From Erigeron canadensis (taxonomy: Eukaryota; Streptophyta; Magnoliopsida; Asterales; Asteraceae): a stretch of DNA of 64,000 nt. Shown here one piece after another: positions 11,275-23,791 of the stretch (the first letter of the stretch is position 1; each line of letters opens with the position of its first letter). A program made the position numbers and the translations under genes. The stretch is from assembly GCF_010389155.1 (NCBI RefSeq), contig NC_057761.1, forward strand, positions 47,106,213 to 47,170,212. Reading direction: 5' to 3'. The notes below the pieces were generated by a model. That model worked only from the letters and a program-made list of their open reading frames with translations. It was not told the DNA's origin and searched no databases.

Positions 11275-13781
11275 ATGGTCAAGGCAGTTGCAGTCCTTAG
11301 CAGCAGTGAAGGTGTTAGCGGCACCATCCTCTTCAGTCAAGAGGCAGAAGGTAGTATTTGAGTTGCATATTGACGTTTCACTGACTGTTTATGATTATAT
11401 TAGTTATCTTACTTAATTGATGTTGCAGGTGCGCCCACTACTGTTAATGGAGATCTTTCTGGCCTTAAACCCGGACTTCATGGTTTCCACGTTCATGCAC
11501 TTGGTGATACAACAAATGGATGCATGTCAACTGGTATGTGTACCTTATGGAATTTGTTAAGTTGGTATCATTTTATGCTTGGTGCCGTTTAATAATTATT
11601 GAAACCTATTATCTGATGCTAGGCCCTCATTATAATCCTCATGGAAAGGATCATGGTGCTCCTGATGATGAGCATCGCCATGCTGGCGATCTTGGGAATG
11701 TCACAGTCGGTGAAGACGGTACACATACTTTAAGTTTCAACATTCTGCGTTTTGAATTTTATCCTGTGAAAAGCTTTATATAAAATTAATTTTCATGCTC
11801 TATTGTTTCTCATTCAAGCTTTATCATGCACTATTTTAGCAGGAAACTCACTCAATCATTTGTCATAGATGTTGTGATTATTATGTTATATGTGACAACT
11901 CTTCTTTTTAACTCTAGCTGTGGGTACCATTAGGTCTTAACAGAATGTAAGGCTTGACTTTTTACGTAGTTTTTTGAAATCTGTTTGGAGTTTTTTTTAC
12001 CATCGTAGTAAATTAATCGGGGACCTTTTTAGTTTGGAATCGCATTACCAAAGGGACTTTGACTTATCGGTATTCGAGGTGAGCCATTTACCAATGGCTT
12101 GTTGCTCAAGTTCCATTGGGACAAATATGTGAAACTGTCTAGTGTGTGAAAGAAAGAAAACGATTGGACATGTATTGGTTGCCTACTTTATTCAGGTAGA
12201 AAACTTTGAATTGAAAATAAAACGTATGTAGTATCTGTAAGCAAGTTTTAACCTTTGGATTTATTTATCACCTTATATGAGAAGACACATGACCATGAAT
12301 AATTTTTTTTAAAATTAAAACTTTTAATGTTCACTTCTATGAACTTTTTTTGTGTATGTCATTTCAGGTACTGCAAAATTCACCATTGTTGATAAGCAGG
12401 TTGGTTCCTTGCAGGGCTTTTCGTAACTTATCATTGATATACATTTCTGGCTGTACAAATCTAACATATGTTAATGCATGTAGATTCCTCTAATCGGAGC
12501 TCAATCCATCATTGGAAGGGCTGTAGTTGTCCATGCTGATCCTGATGATCTTGGAAAGGGTAAACTTCATTTTTATTCTGTACCATTATATGCATGTCTG
12601 TGTATGTATCTGTATGCATGTGTATTAATTCTTTGTGTTATTTTTTCTGAAACACTATTTGTTAACGAAAGAGTATATTTATTTTACTTATACAAAATGG
12701 TTAAGATTATAAATGAATACTTTTGGCACACTCTGGGCTAAGATCCATGGTATAATTCTTTTTAGATTTCAACTCATGTAGCGCTTGTTCTTCACTCGCC
12801 GCTCGCTAGAAAAGTAGAAATCTGTAGGTTCAACTTCTGATGATCTTGGAAGGCCATCTTAAGAATTTAATTCGTTACAGAGGCTACTTTAGATTTGTTT
12901 AGCACTTCAATGTTGATTTTAGAGCTTGATAGTCTGGTGATTGTTTACCTCGTTCCTGTTATGATAATTATCTCTTATTCTTTCAGGAGGCCATGAGCTC
13001 AGCAAAACCACTGGAAATGCTGGTGGAAGAGTTGCATGTGGTAAGCTAATTTGTGATCCCTTTCATATTTTTATTTACCTTTTTCTTTGATGGGCAACAT
13101 CCGTCTCTAAAATTGGAAGAATTATAAATAAGAAACTGACGGTATTGGCGTTTCTAGAGTGAACTTATGTTAAGAATTTAATTGTTTAGTAAGAGTGGCA
13201 AAAATGGGTAACTTATTAGTATGGGGAAAACTGGTGGGTTGACCTGAAATGCATTTTGTCTCTTTTATCTTTTAATCCAAGTTAATTCTTCATGGATAAA
13301 TATAACAATATAGGAGGTAAGAGGTTGTATGCAATTAACCATGCCTTCATCTTGTTTGACCAGTTTTGTCCATATGACCCATTTCTGTTTGTGATAAAAC
13401 ACACGTAACTTGGGAGCATATTTGAAAGTCTGAGTAACGGGATCTAAGTGAGTTTTTTGAATTAAACATTAACAATGGGCAGATTTCACCCTGTTTAAAT
13501 CCATTGGAACCATTTCACTTTCGGCTAAACTTTATTTGACCCATTTGGCTTGTTTGTGATTAAACACAACCCAGACTGAATGCATAAAGTATCTTCTCAC
13601 TTGAACAAAACTAGTTGACTTATGTTTGCAGTTTGTCCTACATATGGAAATAAAACTTGGTCTTTTTACTTTGAAGAGAAGCATAAAAATGCTCCTGAAT
13701 GACAACCAAAAAACAGAAATTACTTGCCTTCTTTACATCGACGTTGAAATTGTTGCAGGTATCATTGGATTGCAGGGTTGA
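11275..13781 (+). CDS. CSD1: cytosolic copper/zinc superoxide dismutase, 7 coding exons
   Basis: Dismutates superoxide to hydrogen peroxide and oxygen in the cytosol. Coding exons: 11275-11350, 11429-11533, 11623-11718, 12368-12399, 12484-12559, 12987-13041 (approximate end at the GTAAGC donor) and 13759-13781, all with GT-AG borders. They translate to 153 residues starting [10 protein letters not shown] and ending GIIGLQG. Copper ligands are H46, H48, H63 and H120; zinc ligands H63, H71, H80 and D83; the disulphide pair is C57 and C146; the active-site arginine is R143. The length is that of the cytosolic type, with no transit peptide and no peroxisomal tripeptide. The unusual histidine-rich loop ([14 protein letters not shown]) still keeps all ligands. 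A leader intron (10392-11261) precedes the ATG, and the spliced leader carries a miR398 site. The gene looks intact and functional. Confidence 0.96.
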
Positions 13782-13909
13782 TTGTCTGCTGATCTCCATA
13801 CTTGGGAATACCGAGGCTTTCTTGAATATTTCATGAGAATCTATATAATTTGATGTATCCGTATCCCCAACACTATGGTTTGTGTCGATACTCACTGGTG
13901 TGTTTGTTC

Positions 13910-13915
13910 AATAAA
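13910..13915 (+). terminator. poly(A) signal of the SOD gene
   Basis: AATAAA lies 129 bases after the stop codon in a T-rich context, a fitting near-upstream element for the 3' end. Confidence 0.6.
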
Positions 13916-13949
13916 GTATTTTCTATGCTAGTTGAATACTCGAGTATGA

Positions 13950-15170
13950 TTTTGGAGTATTTTGAATTGGAATGTCTTATACCATGATAAACTACTCAGA
14001 AATGTCTGTTGGGCTTTTTGAGTCTTTCCTTGTGCAATAAGGCATGTCCCCTGAAAAGTTCAATTACCTCGAGCCATATGGGTTCTAGTATGTTTTTGTT
14101 TCCTTGTGGTCTCAAGTAAAAATCAATGGATTATCAGTATTGTCTGATGAAATCGAAAACTTGGCGGTGAGTGATAGGTTCAACATCGTATGCAGGTGAC
14201 TATTTTTTGAAATAAAAATTTAATATTCACAGTGGGACATTAATCGATAGGTTATTGCTATTTTGATTTTTCTCACAATTTTATATCGAATCTATATATT
14301 TTGTACATAAACTTTGGACTTGTAAGGGTTAAATTGGTTAAAGAAATAAAAATTGATGCATAAAACCTAAAACGTTATAGTTTCATCTATTGAAAATTAA
14401 AATCATATTGAAATTAGTGTTTTTTTCCTAGTAAACATACCGCAAACACTCTAACACAGTTTTCAGGATTACATTACACCTAATGGTAAGAATTTAGACC
14501 CATATATTTTTAGGATTTATGTCAACAAGTTTTACAAATGTAGGAAGTCAGGTACCGCACTTCACCACATCATGACAAGCCCGGCATTAATATGTTCAAC
14601 ATTAAGTGCAGTTTCTAAAGTCGATATGCAATAAAACATGTAGTGAAAATTAGCTGTTGTCCACAATTTTTTTTCCTTAGTTTTAATGATGAAACGTGTG
14701 TATTGAAGTCCAAAAAGAAAAAAAATATATTTTTCTTTCTATTGGATGTTGGTAATTTACCCTGCGCATTAAAGACAGTGGTTGCAAAAGAGAATGACAC
14801 TCCACGTAATGTAGGTCGGCTTTGTCCATACCGGACTTGTTTGATGTAGTGAAGTCCGGTCTTTACGACACCGGAGTTCCTAGATTTGCAAAACTTTTTT
14901 GCATTACTCCTAGAAAAACACCAAACGGGTATAAAATCTTACTAGCCGTACAAATTATTCCTTCATGGTTAAAGGAGTTGTTTACTATGCAAAGGAAGAA
15001 TTTTGTATCGCACAAAAGCAAAACAGAGTTTTACGTACCCTCCCAATGCCATATTGGAAATGCTTTTGTTTCTAAGATAAAATTTTCTTTCTCAATATAT
15101 AATCTCGAAATATATATAAAAAAGAAACCTTAATTCACAATTGGAAAAATATGGACCTTCATATTAGTGT
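13950..15170. other. intergenic, nothing firmly recognised
   Basis: An open frame at 14822-15133 (plus strand, 103 codons) shows no known motif and has low-complexity ends; I do not regard it as a gene. No repeat boundaries were found. Confidence 0.4.
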
Positions 15171-15730
15171 CAACTTTTAATCAGAGCCATTAGATTAAAT
15201 GATGATGTCATATACCTTATTTAATTTTATATATTTAATTTTATTTTAATAAATTTAAATAGTTATTATTTCCTTAATTAAGTTTGAAGAAATTAATAAT
15301 TAATGTTTTTAATGATATAATATGGAAACTAATATTTTTATATTTTACATCATTTTTTATCTTTAAAAATAATTTTATATTTAATTTTTAAAGTAATACG
15401 TTTTTATTAAATTATATTTTTGTATAGGATTTTATCAAATAACGAATAAAATTTGCTTATAAGGATTTTTGTATAGAATATTTATCATAGAACGTTTTTA
15501 TAAAATCAATGTTTTGAAAACTGGACCGAATGTCAAACCGGCCTTCTTAATAAAGAACTAAAAAACAAATATGGAGTCTATAACAAGCTATCACAATTAT
15601 ATATCAGAAAAATAATTCTATGAAAATTGCGATGATATTATGCATAATTTTAACTTTAAATTAACACAACATGCGATATAGATTGATAATTAAATTGTTT
15701 GGTAATTTTAGTGTATAACTAAATTATTCG

Positions 15731-18118
15731 TGTAACACCCGTCGTTTAAAAATATGGATTTCCAAATATTTTCTCCTAACGGCGTCAAAAGAAAGCGGAA
15801 GTAAACTTTAAAAGTCCAAACCAGCAAAATCTGTTTGGTTTATTCATTAAATGCTGTTACCAGCCATATCATCCAAAACAAATCTAAATGGAAATCCATC
15901 GGTTGCCCAATATTAAACATTCGACATTATAGTAAATACAAATCATAAATATCTAAACATAAATCAACGTCTAATGCGGGTAGCCACTATGGGTAAACTA
16001 CAGCCAGCTTCAAGATCATCTACCCATGCCTCACATCTACCTGCTCAATATTGTTGGACCTGAGGGCACAACACATTTTAAAAAAGCAAGTGTTAGCTAA
16101 CAAATTAGCTAAGTAAGGTAACACTTAGTTCATTAAACGTTTGTCCATTTAAAACATTATATAAAAGTCATATTAAGTCGTTAAGGCACATATCATCAAA
16201 CATATCATGTCACATACATATTATAGCATCAACATCTTTCATATTAGGATGAGTCATCTTAAATGTGCCTAGTCATCTTTTGCATCTCCACATATCACAT
16301 CTAAACATCTTAATAGTTGTGACATAAGTCACGCATCTCATATAACATATGCATCTTTATAAGTGAGACATAAGTCACACCCGACTGGATGGACAACATT
16401 TCGGTAGTACATCAATGTCGTTAAGGAATGGCAAGCCAATCCCTGAGTAATCCGTATGTACAAGACAAGTGGGGTTGGTAAGACCTCCCGTATTACACTT
16501 CACGTTGTACCTCGTTGCAAGGTGCCACCCAAGCAACCACATCAAACGTACTACCCTGGCAAAGGCACGTACGGGTTAGGATTAACACTTTCATCTCTGT
16601 AAAATAGCTCGAGCATTTTCATCACATATAGTTTAGGTGTTCATGTTACCTAAACATTAATCACATATCACATCACATCTCATTAACGTTTGAGCCCTTA
16701 AACGTGCACGTGTCATGCCAACTTACAAAGTCTAGTGAACTAGATGTACAAGCCATGAAATCATCATATCTCACATTCACACATGCACATTTACATATTA
16801 AGCATCATTACATATCAAGCATGGTCACATGACGTACATTATCATATATCTCATATCGTTATCACCATATGTCATTGCATTGCATATATAATTACATATC
16901 ATCTTTCATTGCATAACACATTTAATCACATATCATATTTCATAACATTTCAAGCATTGCATAGCAGTTCATGGCCTCTCATCTAAGAACATATTATCTC
17001 ATATCATTGGGGTAACATTTCAGGCATCAATATACATTTACATAGCCCATATCACCTCTCATATAATTCCGAGTACCCATAAGCAAACAAGATATCATTA
17101 GGGGAAGTTATTATATGAAAACTATGTTTTTGTTGAACCCTCAGCGTGTAAAAGTAGTGTATCTTACTTTAATACAGTGCTCCCGACAACCTAGAACGAG
17201 TATAAGATTGAAATATAAGCTAAACGAAGCATTTTGTGCAATCTGGGTATCAGGTGCGTCGCATCTCCCTAGTGGTGCGTCGCATATCGGGCTTCAATTG
17301 AAAATCCATTTTTCCAACCTGGGTTGTGGTGCGTCGCACCACCCATTTGGTGCGTCGCACCACCCATTTGGTGCGTCGCACCTAGGGTGCCGACCAGCAA
17401 CTCAATTTTTAAACTTGCTCTAACGATTCCCATTCGATCTTAAACTCTTAGTCTGACCTGGAGACATAAAATTGACCTCTTTGACAACACTTTTGATGAC
17501 TTTAATCCATCAATCAATCCTTTAATCCTTTACAACATAAATCAATCGTTGCATCACCCGAATAACATAAAATCGGTAACCGTTTAATCGATTAACCCAA
17601 CCCTCACCCCATGGCCTGGGTTGAATACTCATCTATGAGTCAAGTAGTCAGATTTCAAAGAGAATATTACCAATATTACCTGTAGATGACTTAGGGGATT
17701 CAAGATCTTAACAAAACTCGATTGAAACGGCACGAAACGGTTGAATCTTCGCTTGTAAAGGGAGGGGAATCGGCTGAGGGTTCCCACACACACATTGCAG
17801 CAGCATTTGTGTTAATTAGGGCTTCCTAATTGCTTACTAACCCCTGACCATCAGCCCATTATGTTACACTTGGGACCCCTCAACTTATAAACTTGACTTT
17901 CTTAGCTTATCTTTCTACCGGGAGTCTTAACGATCTAACAAGCACATAATTACTTAACGTCACTTTGATTACTTTCATTAAACATCACATTTACATATTC
18001 ATATCAAATACATAAGCATTTAATCATCCAATAACATATAACGCACGTTTACTTAACGAACCTAACGTTAACTAACGGAAGGTCAAATAGTCAAACACGA
18101 AAAGTTCGGGACGTTACA
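15731..18118. mobile_element. solo LTR, 2388 bp, with 5-bp target duplication
   Basis: Begins TGTAACACCC and ends GGACGTTACA, giving the TG..CA ends and a short terminal palindrome (TGTAAC/GTTACA). It is flanked by the perfect pentanucleotide ATTCG at 15726-15730 and 18119-18123. No internal retroelement genes remain between the flanks, so it is a solo LTR left by LTR-LTR recombination. Length and ends fit a Ty3/gypsy element; the lineage is not determined. The one ORF inside (17115-17423) merely spans a tandem repeat and is not taken as a gene. Confidence 0.88.
17253..17386. repeat. short palindromic repeat array inside the LTR
   Basis: GGTGCGTCGCACC (arms GGTGCG/CGCACC around one base) occurs at 17328, 17349 and 17370 with an exact 21-base period. 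Shorter forms (GGTGCGTCGCA) are at 17253 and 17274. It is markedly GC-rich compared with its surroundings. Confidence 0.9.
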
Positions 18119-18868
18119 ATTCGAGCAAAACGTTAAAGCACAAGTTCAATGACACTGCAAACATATCCAGATGAATGAAAGACATCGAAAGAAATAAAAA
18201 CCTTACTTAGCGAGACCATAACATATCCAGATGAATGAAACGACCACTAATTTAACTTCATGTTTTTTTAGTGGTTTAATTATTATCTGGTTAAATATTT
18301 GTCAAACTATTGATATTATAAAAATTTAACATGTCATTAATTATATAAGTTTCCCATATATTACGCGGGTAATAATCTAGTTACGTCTATATATTTATCC
18401 ATATATCATCCATTTGTGTTTCTACCGTGTTACATACTTACATTACATGCATGTACGAATGTGTAAGACAAAGTCACAAAACCTTATAATATATGGATAA
18501 TAGCGGGATTCATATAAATAATAAATATATTTAAAAAGCTTTTGTTACCAACTTTCAGCTCCAACTATCAGCTAGTTTTGCTAAACATATCTTAAATATT
18601 TTATCCAGATTACGATTGAAGTGAAGACTCATCATTTGCGTATGCTGTATAAAACCCTCTATTGTTTGGAGAAAGTACCAGTAATAAACCTACCATATCT
18701 TTTTGATTAATCTATCTATAATATAACTAAAAGAGGGGGTTAGGGTACACTTGGCATCCTAATTCCCCCCTTTAGCCTAATGCTCTATCCTTATTAATCA
18801 TCTATTTTTTAATATTTATTTATTAAAAAGTGGCCGACCTTAAATAAAAAAAATCTTATAAAAAAATC

Positions 18869-18870
<2 letters not shown>

Positions 18871-18909
<39 letters not shown>

Positions 18910-18910
18910 C
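18871..18910. repeat. (TTA)n microsatellite
   Basis: About 13 uninterrupted TTA units within the Helitron. Confidence 0.95.
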
Positions 18911-19264
18911 TATGGAAAAAAAACTACGATCGACCACCAAAGAGGTTTTTTTGTTTATATACTTTGTTCGTATTTAATCATTATTATTGTTATTTAATAT
19001 TGAATTCTTATGTTATTGTTATTATTATCTCTTTTAATTTAGTTTGTTGTCCATTATGGGTTGATTATGACTTCTTCAACAACAAAAAATAAGACCACAT
19101 TAATTCATCTTGAATATCTTAAGCCAACACATGTTATCAATCATCTACGACTCCGTAGTGTGCATGTATGGATTGTTTCGGAGTAGAACAAACCGAATAA
19201 AATCAAAATGTTCGAGATGGTCTATGTTGATGTATTTGTATGTATTTTTTAAATTATATACTCT

Positions 19265-19532
19265 ACACTTTTTGTTTCTTTTTTTATTTAACTAAAGTTG
19301 AAAAAAAAAGGTAAATTGGAATCAATATTTATATGGAGTTAGTTTTCATATGTTTCTTCTTTAGCTTTCGTATTGATTAAGTTATGATGTTGGTCATACA
19401 CTTTTTGTTTCTCTTTTTATTTAACTAATATTGAAAAAAAAAGAGGTAAACTAGAATCAATATTTATATGGAGTTAATTTTCATATGTTTCTTCTTTAGC
19501 TTTCGTATTCATTAAGTTGTGATATTGGCCAT
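19265..19532. repeat. 134-bp tandem duplication inside the Helitron
   Basis: The unit starting ACACTTTTTGTTTCT is found at 19265 and 19398, with the beginning of a third copy at 19533. Copies differ at only a handful of positions. Confidence 0.9.
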
Positions 19533-19610
19533 ACACTTTTTGTTTAACAATTATTATAAGATTTATATAGCTTGAAACTACCCGTCCAATGGACGGGCTT
19601 AAACACTAGT

Positions 19611-20160
19611 TTATTATAATATACAACCTTATAACAGAGTAATTCATTAATGCATACATGTGTCGTATTTTAAAGATAGGAATTAAAAATAAATAGAACA
19701 ATTGTCGTTCTAAATAAATAAATAAAATGAAGTATTTAGGATACATATCAAGTGTCATAATATGAAACTAGATTTTAGACTCGTGTCAAATATACGAGTT
19801 TTACAACATTATCAATATAAGAATTAGTATATAAGAAAAAAAATACTTATAAACTATTAAAATATACTTAAAAAGTAATTGGGATATTCAAATGTAAATC
19901 TCGAATGAAAAATCATATCTGGATGTTGTAGCAGAGTTTCTTTTATAAAAACTCTTCCATAGAAGTAATATCTTAATTTTGATGTACAATTGACCAAGTT
20001 TTCATTAATATCTTGCAAAAAAGTAATTTTATTATTTTTAGTCGCGGTTGTTAAGAACAATAAAAGTAGCGGTTGGTCCGTGGGGTATTCAATGATTTTT
20101 TGTGCTGTGATTTTATTTGTAGGGTTCAATTATATTAGAAGAAAAATTTTCTTAATATAT
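19611..20160. other. AT-rich spacer, no gene
   Basis: Overlapping ORFs on both strands here share no recognisable protein features; nothing else was identified. Confidence 0.4.
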
Positions 20161-20163
20161 ATA

Positions 20164-20818
20164 GGGTATGTTTGGCAAAACTAGCTGGGGGCTGGTAGCT
20201 GTAGCTGAAAGCTGGTAGCTAAAACTTTTTGGATATTTGTAAATGTTTGGTGGAGTAGCTGGAGCTTTTAGTAAAATGTATAAAATTACAAAAATAGACA
20301 TAAATAAAATATAAAAAAAATAATACAACGTGTATATACATATTTTATCTAAGTTTTAGCCATATATAATGTCCCATACTCACATTATATTCTGTATGTT
20401 TTATTCTATTATATTTATATTTATGATATGTATCCTATCTTTAACTCAACAAGCTAAAATTTTTTTTAAGCATATACAACAAAGATAAGAATAAATTGGA
20501 AGCATGTCTTAGTGTGTTACAACCGACTCTCCTTCAACCATGTGATCCAACAGATATTTAACCAATGAACAAGCCTTTCCTTTCACATTTACAATTCTAT
20601 CGCTAAATAAAATATTAGAGGTTATATAGGTAATCTTACATGCTAAAAGCCTCTAGCTCGTGTTAAACGTTATGTATACTAGCGTTTCAAAAACTAGCTT
20701 TTTCTCCAAGTCTAAAAGCCTGTAGCTCCTCAACCAAACAAAGCTTTTTATTGGATAAGAGCTTTTCCATAAAAGCTAAAAGCTTGAAGCCCCTAAAAGC
20801 TTCCTGCCAAACACACCC
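20164..20818. mobile_element. MITE, 655 bp, GGGTRTGTTTGGC termini
   Basis: The left end GGGTATGTTTGGCAAAACTAGCT and the right end GCCAAACACACCC are mirror images, and subterminal AGCTNNNAGCTTTTA-like words are reflected on both sides. ATA flanks both ends and may be a 3-bp target duplication; the superfamily (PIF-like or hAT-like) is unsettled. No ORF. Confidence 0.75.
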
Positions 20819-20956
20819 ATAATACAAGACAATTGAACTAATGATTCAGTGATATAAAATATCTATCTTATCACGTTTGTCTATCTTAATTTATTTTAGT
20901 AAAAATAATTTTTATATGATAGTTATCTACGAAGTTAAAAAATTAATATTTAACTA

Positions 20957-21378
20957 TCTCTATATATAATAAAAGAGAATTGTCTTCTAAAGTTATTTTT
21001 AGAAAAAGTATTATGTGGCATGTCTATATTTCTTTTCAAAAGGTTTTATTTTATTTATGATGTCATATTTTGTATTGAACATTTTTAAAGATAAATAACC
21101 CATTAAATATTTATTTTAAATTTCTATTTTTGATTGGAAATGTCTTACTCCAATAAGTATTTATATATAAATATTTTAAATTTCTATTTTTGATTAGAAA
21201 TGTCTTATTATGTTTTATTAATGCAATAAGTATTTATATATGAATATTATATTTCCAAACTAAGTTATAAACTTATAATATATTAAATAACAAAAATTAC
21301 ATATATTTTTCTTTACATCTTATTTTTGTTTTAAATATTATTTAAAATGCCCGGGTTAAACCCGGGTTGATTACCTAG
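20957..21378 (+). mobile_element. non-autonomous Helitron, 422 bp
   Basis: Begins TCTCTATATATAATAAAAGA after A. It ends with hairpin CCCGGGTT-A-AACCCGGG (21350-21366), an eight-base spacer and CTAG before T. Internally a short AT-rich segment (about 21110-21235) is duplicated. No protein is encoded. Confidence 0.88.
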
Positions 21379-21379
21379 T

Positions 21380-22930
21380 TATCACATATTTAAAAATAGA
21401 ATTTACGTAAACTATGTACATCTAACTTATTTTAGATATTTAGCCATATCCTATTAGATATCTTACGACAATTATCTAGATTTAAATTTTATCAAATTGA
21501 GCCTTATAATTGATTAATAAGCTATTAGATCAGTTGTCTTTTACTATGTATAAAAAGATATCGAAGTGTTGTTTAGAAGTGTTGTTTAGAGAGAGGATAT
21601 ATAATAGTTTTGAGACATGGAATGTATTATGCACGTTACACACTTGCACAGTTGCACATACTAGTAAAACCTTTTACAAGTCTCTATCACGGTTTCCGTT
21701 TCAATCATAATCAGGCGACTTTAGAAGTTTTAAAAGGAAAAAGACATCTTCCAATCTTATCTAGATTCTAAGGTGGATGAAAATATAAGTAGTAAGGTTG
21801 TCTATTCATAATCAATATTTTATTTTAGTAAGTAGTAAAAAAAAACACACATATATATATATTAAGTCTTTTACCCGTACGATGTGCGGTTGCTTAAAAA
21901 TATAGTTAAATTAAGTCGGCTAAAAGTTTAGAATGTCAATAATTATTAGTAATTTGTTTTTACGTTTTATATACACTGATAAAAACTCATCTAAGTATTA
22001 TGTGGTGGCATCATGTATTCATATGTTTAACTTGTAGTTTTTGATGATAATTTATCAGTTTAAAAAAAGTTTTCACAATCTTAAAACCCTTTAGATTTTA
22101 TCATGTTAACTATAACATTTGTTACTTGAAATCATATAAATTTTAACAAATCAATTGATATTCTGTTGCGGTTGTGAAATATTAACTAAATAAAATGGTG
22201 TTTGTTTTTAGTTAAAACGAAGATTTGATATTTAATATGACTGGTAATTGTTGTTAAAAAGAAATATGCCTAATAATCAAAAACTACCTTTTAAATATCT
22301 TTTTATCTTTGTCTAAAAATAATTGTCATTGAAGTTTACGATTTCTTTTATAATTTTATAAGATAAATAATTTTATTTAATTGTCAAAGAACTGATATGA
22401 TGTACATAATTGCTATTTGAATGACAAGTTAACTCAAGAAGATGATGTTGTTAAGCTAACATTAAAAATAACATCATAAATAAAGTAAAAAGCAAAACAA
22501 AAAATTAAGTAACAATATTAAGAAAACATGATTACAGTCTTATGGATGTCTCCATCTTACTAAAACATGAGGAAAAAGAAAATCAAAATATATTATGCAA
22601 GACAACAAAAAATTCTAAAATAACTTAGATATATAAACGAACCTTAGGATCGAAAACAAATTGTTTTTGTGTTTTGGAAAGTGAATCTTTTGGTAGGAAG
22701 AGAATTTTAAGAAATTTATTATGAATATATATTATGATTTGAAAGTGATCGAGTTTACAATTGAAAACATGTATTAGAGATATTTATTATTAAATAATAT
22801 TGTAAAAAAATTATAAAGATGACACATAAGCTTTTATCCCATGTGTCAATTTTAAAAAATAACTTTAAATTGAAGATGTCTTTAAAAAGTTATGATTCCT
22901 ACTGTTTTTATATGTATATAGATATGTATA
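21380..22930. other. AT-rich repeat-like stretch, no gene
   Basis: A motif TTTTACCCGTACGATGTGCGGT near 21869 resembles a decayed Helitron 3' hairpin, but no CTAG end follows. Nothing else was recognised. Confidence 0.35.
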
Positions 22931-22936
22931 TATATA

Positions 22937-23525
22937 GCATTTTTTTTAATAGTCAGTCTGTATTTGACATCAGAATTCACTTGAGGAAGTCTGCACATAT
23001 TTTAGATTACGAGATGTAAACCATGCACTGTACAGGTGATTCAATAATTAAAAAAAATTCTCAGAACATATCACTCTGGAGAGTCAAACCATTACTAGAG
23101 GCAAGGTTGGGAAACTCGTGACTTGGACTCGACTCGGCGAGGGGAAGAGTTAGGAATTTTTGGAGAATCATACTCGACTCGGGGAGAACTCGGACTGGAA
23201 CTTTACATACAAATATAAATATTTTTGAAATTATATGTAATAGAGCTTTAAAAATATATTCTAAACTTCAATTTAAAACATAATTGTTTAAAAATATTAA
23301 CATAATAATATAATTCAAACTTGAAAGTTAAACGGTAGATTAATTGATAGATTCACGCTTCATCATCTTTTTATCCATATCAAGGTTGGAGAATTCGTGA
23401 TTCAGACTCGACTCGGCAAGGTGGAGAGTCAAGAGTTTATTTTGGGTTCTCGGCCGACTTCGGAAGAGTTTTACAACCTTGACTAGAGGTACAACCAGAA
23501 AAATCTCCAGTTGATCTAGCTTTCA
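22937..23525 (-). mobile_element. SINE-like retroposon copy, interrupted by a hAT MITE
   Basis: Related to the intact SINE at 41693-41920: it shares the T-rich 3' tail (complement), the words GACATCAG, CGAGATGTAAACCATG and the tRNA-like head. The copy is split at 23102-23481 by a MITE. The family is therefore tRNA-derived and lies on the minus strand. Ends are degenerate and no target duplication was found. Confidence 0.6.
23102..23481. mobile_element. hAT MITE, 380 bp, with 8-bp target duplication
   Basis: Starts CAAGGTTGGGAAACTCG and ends GAGTTTTACAACCTTG, with repeated GACTCGACTCGG words near both ends. The octamer ACTAGAGG flanks it perfectly at 23094-23101 and 23482-23489, which is the hAT signature. 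Confidence 0.92.
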
Positions 23526-23791
23526 TTGTCGATAAAAAAAGTAATTTTTTGACAGGTGCAGATCAAATATTAAAATTAAAAGTCTAGACTATGTTGTTGT
23601 AACCGATTCTACATTACAGAGACCCCTAACCTAAAGAGGAAAAACCCCATAATAGTCTGCCCAAAAGGCACGACGACATGTTAGGAGAAAAAGTTTGTCT
23701 TTAAGTTTTTGAATATGGGCTTCACTAAATTCAAACGAAAAACTTTGTTATCATTAGGTTTACTAATTGACAAGTTAAAATTAATCATGAA

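Larger units (their letters stand above)
15180..18380 (+). mobile_element. Helitron-like element interrupted by a solo LTR
   Basis: Sequence from about 15180 (GATGATGTCATATACC and following AT-rich text) is related to 44320-45033. It resumes after the LTR and ends at ATTACGCGGGTAATAATCTAG followed by T (18377-18380). This is a Helitron-style 3' end: a short stem (ATTAC/GTAAT) a few bases before CTAG, with insertion before T. The 5' TC end was not located, and no Rep/helicase is present. The LTR insertion at 15731-18118 splits it. Confidence 0.5.
18711..19609 (+). mobile_element. non-autonomous Helitron, 899 bp
   Basis: Starts TCTATCTATAATATAACTA after an A. It ends with hairpin CCCGTCC-AAT-GGACGGG (19581-19597), eight spacer bases and CTAG, followed by T. 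This is the A|T insertion, TC start, 3' hairpin and CTRR end that define Helitrons. No Rep/helicase is encoded. Inside are a TTA microsatellite and a duplicated 134-base segment. Confidence 0.88.

Noticed and set aside
11520..11783. Separate 87-codon ORF
   Set aside because: It is coding exon 3 of the SOD gene read through into introns.
14822..15133. 103-codon ORF
   Set aside because: No motif, low-complexity ends, and no promoter or conservation evidence visible.
17115..17423. ORF with repeated GASHHPF units
   Set aside because: It is the translation of a 21-base tandem repeat inside a solo LTR; no sign of a gene.
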